64,000 bases of DNA, taken from Megascapheus bottae. Taxonomy: Eukaryota > Chordata > Mammalia > Rodentia > Geomyidae. Location: contig JANJXV010000013.1 in assembly GCA_024803745.1 (NCBI GenBank), positions 6,758,001-6,822,000 of the forward strand. The letters are read 5' to 3'. How positions within the stretch are numbered: the stretch's first letter is position 1; the number at the start of each line of letters is the position of its first letter. Made by a program: the position numbers and the translations under genes. Under the pieces are notes generated by a model. The model ran no database searches, had not been told where the DNA came from, and saw nothing but the letters and a program-made list of their open reading frames with translations. Of this stretch, positions 1 to 10,404 are shown one piece after another.

Positions 1-84
1 GATTGAAAGAGCCACTTCTTTGAAATTCTGGATTATGTATGTCTTTCAAATTCTGTTAAAACTTGTTAGAAACCTCAAAGCTTC

Positions 85-272
85 TTTCTTTTCTTTTTTT
101 TGTTCTTTTAGTACTGGGTGTAAACTCAGGGGCTGGGTTTGGTCCCTAAGCTCTTTTGATCAAAGCTGGTGGTCTTAGTCTTTCCTGCCTTGGCTGGCTT
201 TGACCTGTAATCCTCAATTCTAACTTTCCAGAGTAGTTAGGATTACAAATGTGATCCACCCTTACCTGGCTT
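85..272 (-). mobile_element. Decayed composite SINE (7SL/B1-like + tRNA-like)
   Basis: Read on the minus strand, this has the layout seen in better copies of the window: a B1-like left part (the reverse of 'gtagttaggattacaaatg' near 230-250) followed by a tRNA-like right part (the reverse of 'ctcaggggctgggtttgg' near 127-144). A T-rich stretch at 85-106 would be its A-rich tail. It is strongly diverged, and no target-site duplication is visible. Non-autonomous, transcribed by RNA polymerase III when young, and certainly inactive now. Confidence 0.6.
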
Positions 273-1839
273 TCATTTTAAAATGGACTTGAGTCTTTGA
301 ATTGTATAAAACAGTACTTGCAAAATGAGCAATTTAAATTTCATTCGTGCTATGAGCTATTGCACAGAAAACACATAAACTGCAATTAAATGCATTAATG
401 ATAGTGAAACTTGAATAACTTCTAACTATAATGATAAGGATTTTCCCAAGTAAGGCCATTTCACCAATACAAATCGAGGTGGCAATTCCTTCAAGTGTGC
501 AGACCCCAGTTCAGATATTTAAGGAGCACAAAGAAGCAGGAATGCAGGACACAATCAAAGAAGCAAGCACAAGCTCTGTATCTGACCTTAACATGTACAA
601 ATGGACAAAAAATAATGATTTTAACAAATGGCCTCCTAAATAAAAATAAGTGACATAAGAAATACAGAAATTAAGTCAGAAAAATGATACAAAAGACAAA
701 TGCAGTTATCCACAGAGTGGTGGAAGAAGTCTGGCAAATATAAAGAGAGAATCAGATTTATGACAAATCATCTAACAGAATGATATTTTGATTATGGAAG
801 TCCAAGACAGAGAAAAATGAAAGGGACAGAGAAATTACTTAAAGGCATACCAGGTAAAAAGCGTCCTATTTGGAAAGACAAATTGATATCCATATTTATA
901 AAATTAAAAGGACAATGTATTATATATATATATATATCCCAAACAAACCTCTAGTGAGATACAGTAGAGAAAAAAAATAAAGGGAGAAAGGGTGGAGTCA
1001 TTGTATTCAATGTACATTATATTAAGAATGAACTATGTAACGATGGTAGAGAAGGGAATTGGAAAATGAAGGAGAATGAAGGAAGGGATGACACTGACCA
1101 ATTGGCATTGTGCTCATAAGTTGAGTTGTGGAAGTGTAACCCTTTAGTAAAATATCTTCAAAAGTCATAGAGAATTTTGAAAGTAGTAAGACTTTGAATG
1201 TACAAGAGAACTTACGGAAGATTATTAGCCAATTTCTCAGTAGGAAACTTGTAGACTACAAAAGAGTGAGATAGATTATTAAAAGAAACAAAAAAAGTAA
1301 ACCACTAAAAATATCACATGCAGAAAAAAAAGACTTTCTTTAAAGGAGAAATAGAAATGAAAGATTTGGCCAGGCAATACGCTCAAATGAATTCAGCATT
1401 ATAACATCTTCTTACTAAAGATTTCAGCAAATTGAGGAGAAGGTTTTTTGAATCAAAACAACAGGTAACCATAATACTGGTTGGTTAGTGTAGTGTATAC
1501 ATACACTGAATGTTATTCATCTGCAAAAGTAATAGAAGTCCTTTCATAAGAAGCAAGTCAGTTTTAGAAGGAAAATATTAAATGGTTCTATCCCTATAAG
1601 GTATGTGAATAAGTGAAATGATAAAGTCAAATATTGGCTTGGCACATAGGAAACAAAATATTGGACAGGTACACAATATTAGTTATGCAGTATATTTATG
1701 TTCTTTTGTTGTTGCTGTTTCTGTGAGGGGTGTGTGTATTAAAAGTTATGCAATTGTTCCACTAGCTTACTGGATGATGTTCTATTGTTGAGGCAAGCCC
1801 CCCTCTTTGCTTTTCATTGGTCATTTTAAAGATAGAGTC
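273..1839. other. Gene-free AT-rich stretch
   Basis: I see no gene or clear repeat family here. The open frame at 431-643 has no recognisable domain. A short (TA)n run lies at 919-937. The purine-rich part at about 956-1140 resembles the A/G-rich 3'UTR of an older L1, but I cannot support that without a search. Confidence 0.5.
919..937. repeat. (TA)n microsatellite
   Basis: About nine uninterrupted TA dinucleotides. Confidence 0.9.
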
Positions 1840-1950
1840 TCATGTACTTTTCTGCCTAGGCTGGGTGGAAATGGAATATCTCCAGTTCCCTCCTTTCTGA
1901 GTAGCTAGAATTACAGGTACGCCTAGAATTACATGGACACCTGCTTACAT
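1840..1950 (-). mobile_element. SINE fragment, 7SL/B1-like half
   Basis: On the minus strand the order is B1-like: 'tagctagaattacagg' (1902-1917, plus-strand reading) is the reversed 'cctgtaat..tagcta' signature, preceded by 'agagtctcatg', which corresponds to the 'catgagactct' linker of the composite SINE. Only the left half and linker remain, and it is well diverged. Confidence 0.55.
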
Positions 1951-2917
1951 ATAATTTCTTGATGTCATCTGTCCATAGTGTGCCAATATTAATATCACAG
2001 ATATACTAAAGACTTTGATCTCATTTTAGTACTCTTACTACAATAAAAATGCAAGTACCATGCACAATACTGTTATATAAAAAACATTTTGAACTGTATG
2101 CACTTGAATATTTTGAGGCACGTGACAATGAAAACAGTATGACTAATACTGTGGTAAACTAGAAAATGCAGTGACATTTAATGCTTGGTGATAAATCAGT
2201 TCTCTGTCAGAGAGAACTAAATAATTTCATTATATCCTTAAATTGGTGACCTAGCAAAACATAATAATTTACTATAACCAACAAGCAGCACTGACTGTAT
2301 ATCTCCATCACCCATCATGAAAAGGTTCTGGCATCTGTGAAAAGATATGAATTTGCTGTTGTCATTAAGGATGTTGTAATGCATATTTTGATGTCATGAG
2401 GCTAATAAAACATCTGAGGAGCAATGGTCTGTCTTAGTTTTGGCATGGCCAATGTGCATTTCATACACGTTACAAAATTCTCAACACTTCTATTTGGCTG
2501 TGAAATGAGTAAAAAATCAGTATTTTAAGCATACTCAAAATGTTATGGCAGGTAGAATTGGGCATTTCAAAGATGGGAATTCTACTGGGGTGTATCATTG
2601 TCATGGTAACCTTCATTATTTCTACCATACAATTAGCTAAAATGAAATAAAGATAAAAACAAAGCAGAGCCAAAACGTGTGCTCAAGATTTTACAGACAT
2701 TGGAAAGGCCTTTGTCTCATAGCTCAACTTTTCCTAGCTCAAAGGGGAATAGGATCTCCCAAGATACTTTACAATGATCGTGTCTGGATTACTCTAATCA
2801 GGTTGCTTTTCTACTCTGAACCTCAGGATATTCTTTTAGTCCCCTAAATGGACTGGGCATATAATTTTAATTTGGGGGTTGTTGTTTTTGCTCTTGTACA
2901 TTTGTGCATTTATTTGA
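1951..2917. other. Gene-free stretch, nothing recognised
   Basis: AT-rich, with no coding or repeat signature that I can name. The 67-codon frame at 2470-2673 has no domain features. Confidence 0.5.
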
Positions 2918-3144
2918 TTCCTTCCTTCCTTCCTTCTTTCCTTCCTTCCTTCCTTCCTTCCTTCCTTCCTTCCTTCCTTCCTTCCTTCCTTCCTTCTTCC
3001 TCTCTCTCCTCTCTCTCTTTCTCTCTCTCTTTTCTTTCCTTTCCTTTTCTTTCTTTCTTTCTTCCTTCCTTCCTTCCTTCCTTCCTTCCTTCCTTCCTTC
3101 CTTCCTTCCTTCCTTCCTTCCTTCCTTCCCTCCCTCCCTCTCTC

Positions 3145-3210
<66 letters not shown>

Positions 3211-3300
3211 CTCTCTCTCTCTCTCTTTCTTTCTCTCTCTCTGTCTCTCTCTTTCTTTCTCTCTCTCTGTCTCTCTCTTTCTTTCTCTCTCTTTCTTTCT

Positions 3301-3358
<58 letters not shown>

Positions 3359-3363
3359 TTTCT
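2918..3363. repeat. 446-bp compound pyrimidine microsatellite (CCTT/CTTT/CT)n
   Basis: Nearly pure pyrimidine on the plus strand: blocks of CCTT, then mixed CT/CTTT, a second CCTT block (about 3061-3130), then CTTT with CT and CTGT interruptions. The overlapping open frames made of Lys/Glu/Arg (minus) or Ser/Phe/Leu/Pro (plus) are read-throughs of the repeat, not proteins. Homopurine-homopyrimidine mirror tracts like this can form intramolecular triplexes. The tract sits next to the end of a minus-strand SINE, so it may have grown from the SINE's A-rich tail. Confidence 0.95.
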
Positions 3364-3365
3364 TC

Positions 3366-3456
3366 TTTGTGATTGGGCACTCTCTCTGAGCTTTGGTGCT
3401 GAAAGCCAGCATTCTATCACTTCAACTGCCCCTCCAATTCTTGCATCTTTTAATAT

Positions 3457-3499
<43 letters not shown>

Positions 3500-3615
3500 T
3501 TCTTTTGTGATTAGTAGGAGGTAAGAGTCTCACTGACATTTTTTCCAGGGTATCTTTGAACTATGGCCCTAAGCTTCATGAGTAGCTAGGATAATGTGCA
3601 TAAGCTACCAGTGTA
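3366..3615 (-). mobile_element. Decayed composite SINE split by a (TTTA)n run
   Basis: Minus-strand tRNA-like right half at 3366-3440 (the reverse of the 'gagctttggtgctgaaagccagcattctatcactt' region, compared with better copies), then (TTTA)n at 3456-3501, then the 7SL/B1-like left half at about 3505-3615 containing 'gagtctcactgac' and 'gtagctaggata'. The A-rich spacer between the two halves appears to have expanded into the microsatellite. Confidence 0.6.
3456..3501. repeat. (TTTA)n microsatellite
   Basis: About eleven TTTA units, located at the junction of the two SINE halves. Confidence 0.95.
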
Positions 3616-4525
3616 CTTAAACTTATAAAAATTAAATTTGTAATGTTACAATATAGGCAAATTTCTAGACATTAAAGCTGCAGTGCTGGAGGACACTGCT
3701 AAAATTTTTTCTTTTGTTTATATCTTAGGGCTTTATTCGAGAAAGGAGAGAGACAGTGAGTAATTTCTGTGATTATTTACCAAGTGATGATGTCGGAGGA
3801 TATGTTTAGACAATGGGGTTAAAGATATTGGTGGAGTTTATTTCTTATTCCACAGCAGATTTACCAGAGATATCCATGGAAAATGCTCTTTTATTTCAAG
3901 TGACAGAAAACAAACTAAGAGTTATTAGATAGGAACTTCCTATCAGATAAAATCCTGTTTGAATAGGTTGATGGGCCTGAGTTTCTGTGATTTCTTTTAA
4001 AATTTCATCTGGTCTAGTCATTATATATACTTGTTTGTTTGCTTTTTCTTATTGACCTGAACTGTGAAAGATGCTTTTTCCTTTCTTTAGTGACATGGAC
4101 TGGGAAAAGAAAATAGAATTTGGAGTTGAGAGATTCTAAATACAGTTATCTTTCATACTGGAAAAATCAATTCAGAAAATCTCAGCATATGGTGTATAGA
4201 TTATGGGACTGAACATAGTATATAAATATAGATCAGGGATGAGGAATGTAACTTTCTGTAATGATTAAATCGTTCAGTGCTTGTGGTATTTAATATGATC
4301 TGTAGTCCCTGTGGCTACTGAGCACTTAAAACCTAATATTACTGAAAAACTAAAATTTTAGTTTCTTAAATTAAGAATGAATTGTCTGTGACTACTTATT
4401 ACTGCATTGAAAGGAGATCTAGACAATGTAGGACAATGAAGAAGACAAGGGCTAGCATTAGACGATTTGTAGAAGAGAGTCTAGAAATAATTATAATATG
4501 CTGATGCTTTAAAATATGCATGTAC
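3616..4525. other. Gene-free stretch, nothing recognised
   Basis: No coding signature and no clear repeat family. Confidence 0.5.
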
Positions 4526-4778
4526 AGGGCCCTAGTGACCCACATCTGTAGTCCTAACTATTAAGGAAGCTGAAATATGAGGGTCAGGGTTCAAAGTCAG
4601 CCAGAGCAGAAAAGTTCATGAGACTCTTTTTTTTTTCCATGAGACTCTTATGTCTAATTAACCAGCAGAATAGGTGAAAGTTGTTGTCTGGCTTAAGTTG
4701 TACAGTGCCAGACTCAAGAGGAAAAAAAAAAGTGAAAGCACCTGACCCTGAATTCAAGCCCTACTACTGGAAAAAAAA
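4526..4778 (+). mobile_element. Composite SINE (7SL/B1-like + tRNA-like)
   Basis: The plus-strand order matches the family: B1-like 'catctgtagtcctaactatt', then 'ggttcaaagtcagcc', then the linker 'catgagactctt', then 'gtctaattaaccagcag', then a tRNA-like part ending 'gaattcaagccctactactgg' with an A-rich tail. The linker 'catgagactctt' occurs twice around a T-run, a small internal duplication. Diverged and inactive. Confidence 0.75.
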
Positions 4779-6278
4779 GTGCATATATACCAAATTATGT
4801 ACACATTTGTTTGTCTTAAATATTTTATATAAACAATAATGTGAGGCTGTATTTTAAAATCTTGTTTTCTTTCTAGAAAATAGAAATAAGAGAAAGTATG
4901 AAATTATATCCAAGAAAACAAGATATTAACATTAAGAAAACAGAGGGATTCTTCTAGAAGCTGAGAGAGTACCCTTTGATTTCTGCCATGACTTTAAAAA
5001 TAATCTGAGTGTTATGGTTTCCTTAAAATGACAGTCTTTTCGTAAAAGCCCAAAAGCACTCATAAAGATTTGTGTATGGGCTCAGAATTTTTTTAGTCAA
5101 GTATTACAAAAGAAAAAAGAGATCACAGAAGCTATATTATTTGAGGAAAGTCAAGGAAATAGGTGACTGACGGAGAGGAAATAAAGAGCATTGATTTTCC
5201 TCACCATATGATTAAAAAATTATTTCCTAATCCTACATGTCTTCCATCACTTTTCATCTTTGCCAATCTGTAAATCAGTCCAAATGTTCACACTTACATT
5301 ATCACCTGCAACTTCCTCCTACACTGAGTTTTCTGGATATTTATTTGATCCACATAGATTAGCTTTTCAACAGATCTACCACATGTATCTACAAATGTGT
5401 GAAGAGTGTTCTTCCAGTTCTTTCACCACAAACCTGAGGATTGATGTAAACTCTCAAACATGGATTTTTCTCAGTATGTTGGAATAACTCTGTTAACCTT
5501 TCTTCTTTTAGTATCCTTTCATATTATGTTCCAGGGATAAAGTATTGGCTATTATAAATACACATTCAAAATGGGCAAAACAATGTGCTAAAGTGGTTAA
5601 AATTCACATTCTGTTCTCTAGAACAAATATTTAACTTTTATTTCCTAAACATCACTTTATAGCTGAAGAAGCAAATTGATCACCTACCCTTGGAATAACC
5701 CTAGTTTCAAACAATTGACTATTCCTGTTTTTACCTTTGTGGCCACAACCACATCACATAGCTAAACTCTTCACCCCAGCTACATCCAGGTGCCCTGAAT
5801 TCCTTTTCTGTTTCTCTATAGACAGAAGAAGGTCAATTACCGTACTTTACATAAGAAGCAAAGGTTTTTACTCTTTGGCCATATATGTATTTCTCTAATT
5901 AGAGTTGATCTCCTGCAACCCTGTAGCCTTCAAGCTTCCACTTAGGCACATTCAAAATATAATAATTTGTGCTTTTCTAGCATTCTCACGTTAGGACTCA
6001 ACTCTACAAAAATATGGAATGCCTCCCCCATTATTTTTTCATTCCTGATGGTTTAATGGAATCATACTAGTCCTTTCAGATTAGTGCTCTCATAAACAAA
6101 GGAGGTTTTTCTATGGATTTTCTGAACACAGTTTCAAGATTCCATGTTAAATCACAGCACATGCCAAAAAGGAATTAGCTTGCAGACTAAGAAGAATAAC
6201 AGCAAGGGAGGCAGTGGAGATTTCTGTACAATCAAACAAAACACGATGCTGAACCAAGAGACTGGAGATTTCTACCTT
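4779..6278. other. Gene-free stretch, nothing recognised
   Basis: About 1.5 kb without a gene or repeat that I recognise. The 75-codon frame at 5260-5487 is unremarkable. The region ends at the left target-site duplication of L1 copy A. Confidence 0.5.
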
Positions 6279-6701
6279 CATGAATTGCATTCGTTTTTTC
6301 ACATATTTTTATTTTAATTAATAGAAGGGTTACACTATATTCACCAGATAGAAGGTACATTTCTTCAAAAATATTGATCCCCTTTCTATGTCATGGTTCC
6401 CATTTCCTTCCCCCCTTCCCCTGCTCATCTTGTTTTCCCCCTTCCCTATCCTATTTCAAATAATGAATTAATCATATATAAAATATATCAGGCAAACAGG
6501 TGAAATATTGTAACAATATGAGATAACCAAGGAGCAGAAAAAGAGATAAGAGATAACATAGTACATTAAGGACAACAATCATTCATTATATGTCTTTTGT
6601 TTCCTTCTTCTGGAGGTCTTTACATTTAGTGTCATACTATTTGGCCTAATGTCTCTAGATTTTGTTCTATTATAAATCTCTGCTAAGAGAGCCCAAGCTT
6701 A

Positions 6702-8245
6702 CTACTGATTATGACAAATGAGGGAAACCATTAAGCCTATGTTCCTTTGAGTCTGGCTTACTTCACTTAATATGATTTTTTCTAAGTCTTTGCATTTCCT
6801 TACAAATGGGGCAATGTCCTTCTTTCTGACAGCAGCATAGAATTCCATTGTGTATAAATACCTCATCTTATTGATCCACTCATCAACTGAGGGGCATCTG
6901 GGTTGGTTCCATATCTTTGCTATGGTAAATAGTGTTGCAGTGAACATTGTTGTGCTAGTGGATTTAGTATATCGTTGTTTCTGGACAACTAAGTAAATGC
7001 CAAGTAGTGGAATTGCTAGGTCACAGGGGAGTCCTATATTTAGTCTTTTGAGGAACTGCCATACTGTTTCCATAGTGGTTGATTGAGCTTACACTCCTAC
7101 CAACAGTGTAGTAGTGATTCCTCCTGGCCACATCCCCTCCAGCATCAGATTTCTTGATCTTGGCCATTCTAACTGGAGTGAGGTGGACTCTTAGAGTTGT
7201 TTTGATTTGCATTTCTTTTATGACCAGAGATGTTGAGCATTTCTTCATGTGTCTATAGGCCATTTTTATTTCTTCTTCAGAGAAGATTCTCTTTAAGTCT
7301 TTGGCCCATCCTTTAATGGGATGGTTGTTGCTTTGGAGATTAGTTTTGGAGTGATTCATTTTTTTGAGCTGTTGATATATTTTAGATATGAGGCCTTTGT
7401 CTGTTGTATGGTTAGTGAAGATCTTCTCTCATTCTGTAGGCTTTCTAGTTAATTTGCTAGCTATGTTCTTTGCCATACAGAAGCTCTGCAGTTTAATGCA
7501 GTCCCACTTATCCAGCCTTTCTCTGATTTGTTGTGTTTCTTGGTCCTTATTAAGAAAGTTTTGACATGTGCCAAGGAGATCTAGTGTATCTCCTATTCCT
7601 TCCTGTAAAGTTTTCTGTGTATTGGCTTTTGCCTCCAAGTCTTTGATCCATTTGGAGTTAATCCTAGTGCAGGGTGACAAAGAAGGATCTAACTTTAGTT
7701 TTCTGCAGGTGCTTAACCAGTTCTGCCAGCACCATTTGTTGAAGAGGCTGTCTTTCTTCCATTCTATTTTTTTTTGCTCCCTTATCAACGATTAGGAGGC
7801 CATAGGTCTGTGGTTTAATATCTGGATCCTCAGGTCTATTACATTGGTTTTCAGGCCTGTTCTTGTGCCAGTACCAAGCTGTTTTGGTCACTATCTCTGT
7901 AATAAAGTCTAAAGTTTGGTATTGAAATTCCTCCTGCGCTGTGCTTTCTGCTACAAACTGTTTTTGCTATAGGGGGTCTTTTATTATTTATATGAAATTT
8001 TGGATTGCCAATTCTATTTCTTTAAATAATGACATTGGGATATTTAATGGGTGTTGTGTTGAATTTGTAGATAGCCCTTGGCAAGATTGACATTTTCATT
8101 ATGTTGATTCTTCCAATCCAGGAGCACGAGAGGTTTTCCCATTTCCTCAATTCTGCTTTAATTTCCTTTTGCAGGGTTTTAAAGTTTCATCAAAAAGTTC
8201 CTTTACATTCTTAGTTATTTCCTAGGTACTTTATTTTCTTTGAGG
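6702..8245 (-). pseudogene. L1 ORF2 C-terminal remnant (copy A, 3' segment)
   Basis: ORF2p is the L1 endonuclease/reverse transcriptase. This segment encodes the region downstream of the RT domain, including '[19 protein letters not shown]' (7664-7788 area), '[18 protein letters not shown]', and a C-terminal end reading 'SLICHNQ' before the stop at 6702. The normal frame is split over at least three reading frames by small indels and stops, so no functional product is possible. The 3'UTR, about 400 bp with a C-rich plus-strand tract at about 6409-6445 (G-rich in the L1 sense), follows the stop. Confidence 0.93.
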
Positions 8246-9757
8246 CTTTTGCAAAACAACACAATGTTGAATCACCAATGGGTCATCGAGGAGATCAGAA
8301 TAGATATTCAAGAGTTTATAAAATTTAACAAAAAGGAACACACAAAATACCAGCTCCTTTGGGACAGAGGAAAGGCAGTATTCAGAGGAAAATTTATAGC
8401 TCTGAGTGCCTCCAATAACAAATTAGAAAAATCACAAACCAACAATTTAATGTGTCACCTTAAGCTCCTGGAAAAAGAGCAACAAACCAACCCTAGTAGA
8501 ACAAAGCCAATTATTAAAATCAAAGCACAATTATATGAATTGGAGTCCAAAAAGAAGTACAGAAAGAATCAACAAAACAAGGAGTTTTTTTCTTTGAAAA
8601 AATTAACAAAATTGACAGACCCTTAGTAAATCTTACCAAAAAAGGAGGGAGCACACACAAATAAACAAAATCACAGATGAGAATGGTAATATCATGACAG
8701 AAATGACCAAGGTCCAGAGCATCATGAGGGAATACTTTTCAAACCCTTATGCCAACAAATTTTAGAACCTAGAAGAAATGGATGAATTTCTAGCTGATAT
8801 TAACATACTCACACTGAACCAAGGAGACCTAATCCAACTACACAGATACACAGACCTATTTCAAGCACTGAAATAGAAATGGCAATAAAAGACCTCCATC
8901 TAAGAAAAGCCCAGGGCCAGATGGATTCACAGCTGAATTCTATAAGGTCTTCAAAGCTTCAAAGCAGAGCTCATACCAATACTTCTCAATCTCTTTAATG
9001 AAATTGAAAACAGAGGCTCTTTGCTAAACTCATTCTACAAAGCCACTATAACCCTTATCGCCAACCAGACAGAGATTCATCAAAGAAAGAGAACTATAGA
9101 CCCATTTCCTTGATGAATATTGATGGAAAACTTCTCAACAAAATACTGGCCAACCATCTTCAACAACTCGTCAAAAAAATCATACACTATGATCAAACAG
9201 GATTCATCACAGGGATGCAAAACTGGTTCAACATACGCAAATCAATTAATATAATTCAACACATCAACAGGAGCAAGGACAAAAATCACATGATTGTCTC
9301 AATAGATGCAGAAAAGATATTTGACAAGATCCAACACTCCTTTATGCTAAAAGCTCTGGAGAAACTAGGACTCCATGGAACATTTCTCAGTATAATAAAG
9401 GCTTTGTATGACAAACCCACAGCTAGTATTATACTTAATGGTGAAAAGCTAAAGCCATTCCCTCTAAAATCAGGAAGGAGACAAGGATGCCTACTCTCTC
9501 CACTCCTCTTTAACACAGTATTAGAAGTCCTAGCCAGAGTAATAAGGCAAGAAACAAGCATAAAGGGGATCGAAATAGGAAAAGATGAAGTAAAACTTTC
9601 CCTCTTTGCGGATGACATGATTCTGTATTTAAAGACCCTATAGACTCTACTCCCAAGCTCCTTGAGCTGATTCAAAACTTTGGCAAGGTAGCAGGCTATA
9701 AAATTAACCCTCAAAAAACAACTGTCTTCCTCTATGCCAACAGCGAGAGGAATGAGG
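8246..9757 (+). pseudogene. L1 ORF2 central remnant with RT catalytic motif (copy A, inverted 5' segment)
   Basis: The plus-strand frame at 8240-8626 matches the linker between endonuclease and RT ('LLWDRGKAVFRGKFIALSA'). The frame at 9110-9643 is RT: palm motif 'VSIDAEK' near 9296-9316, '[15 protein letters not shown]' near 9470-9514, and the catalytic FADD box at 9605-9616. Frameshifts separate the blocks, for example between 8626 and 9110, and a stop follows 'LYLKTL'. It lacks the endonuclease domain and the thumb region in frame. The FADD aspartates are preserved, but the gene is broken. Confidence 0.94.
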
Positions 9758-9771
9758 CATGAATTGCATTC

Positions 9772-10117
9772 TTACGAGGAGCAGGATTCGAAGGCCCTGG
9801 TTTGATGAAACCTGGAAGATGATTTTTCAATGAAAACAGGAGATTGGGTAAAGTTTTCTTAGGAAGTGATTTAGTAACCTATTCTAGTCAATTAGGGAAG
9901 CTCTCAAACTTGAACCAAATGGCATAGCAGAGATCAAGGTTTCAGTGAGGGAAAGAAAAAAATCTATCAGGAAGGCAATGGATGAAAGCTATCTCCCTGG
10001 TTCCATTTCCTTTGCACTTCAAACATTAGCAGTGAGGAATACTTCATAGAGCAATGCTATTGCTATTATTTTTAACCTAGCTGAATAGCCCTAAAGAACA
10101 CTACTTCTAGATAAAAA
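9772..10117. other. Gene-free stretch, nothing recognised
   Basis: Unassigned sequence right of the L1 A target site. No coding signature. Confidence 0.5.
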
Positions 10118-10404
10118 TGTAATCCTGGCTACTCAGGAGGCTGAGATCTGAGGATCACGGTTCAAAGCCAGCCAGGCACTAAAGTTCATGAGACACTTAT
10201 CTCCAATTAACTACTAGAAAACCGGAAGTGGTATTGTGGCTCATGGAATAGTGTGGTAGCCTTGCTTTGAAGAGCTCAGGAACTGTGCCCAGACCCCAAG
10301 TCTAGGGGTAGGATGGTAGCCTTGATCCAAAGAGCTCAAGGGCAGTGCTCAAGCCCAGAGTTTAAGCCTCATGACTCCAAAACAAAACAACAAAAACCCC
10401 ACAA
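10118..10404 (+). mobile_element. Composite SINE with duplicated tRNA-like segment
   Basis: B1-like left half ('ggctactcaggaggctgag', 'ggttcaaagccagcc'), linker 'catgagacacttatctcc', then tRNA-like right half. The right half holds two successive copies of a 60-bp block (about 10247-10306 and 10307-10366), each containing 'ggtagccttg' and an 'agagctca' segment. A-rich tail from about 10378. Most copies in the window have this block once. Confidence 0.85.

Larger units (their letters stand above)
6279..9771 (-). mobile_element. L1 insertion A: 5'-inverted LINE-1 with perfect 14-bp TSD
   Basis: The TSD 'catgaattgcattc' lies at 6279-6292 and 9758-9771. Between them the L1 3' end comes first on the minus strand (A-tail seen as T-rich 6294-6320, 3'UTR to about 6701, then ORF2 C-terminal region to about 8245). 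The upstream part of ORF2 follows in plus orientation (about 8246-9757). Read as L1 RNA, the plus segment ends at a 'gccaacagcgagagg' site and the minus segment resumes a few tens of bases downstream, by comparison with copy C. This is the signature of twin priming during target-primed reverse transcription: a 5' inversion with a small deletion at the joint. It is 5'-truncated, with no 5'UTR, ORF1 or endonuclease domain. Confidence 0.95.

Noticed and set aside
2836..3420. Several overlapping long frames (up to 194 codons) rich in Lys-Glu-Arg or Ser-Phe-Leu
   Set aside because: They are read-throughs of the pyrimidine microsatellite. Every frame on both strands is open because the repeat lacks stop codons.
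9110..9643. A functional reverse transcriptase gene
   Set aside because: The FADD box is present, but the frame lacks endonuclease and C-terminal regions and stops soon after the box. It is part of a 5'-inverted dead L1.
9286..9714. Minus-strand 142-codon frame
   Set aside because: Antisense shadow of the plus-strand L1 RT remnant. Similar shadows lie at 7568-7795, 41955-42194, 48049-48447 and 49188-49406.
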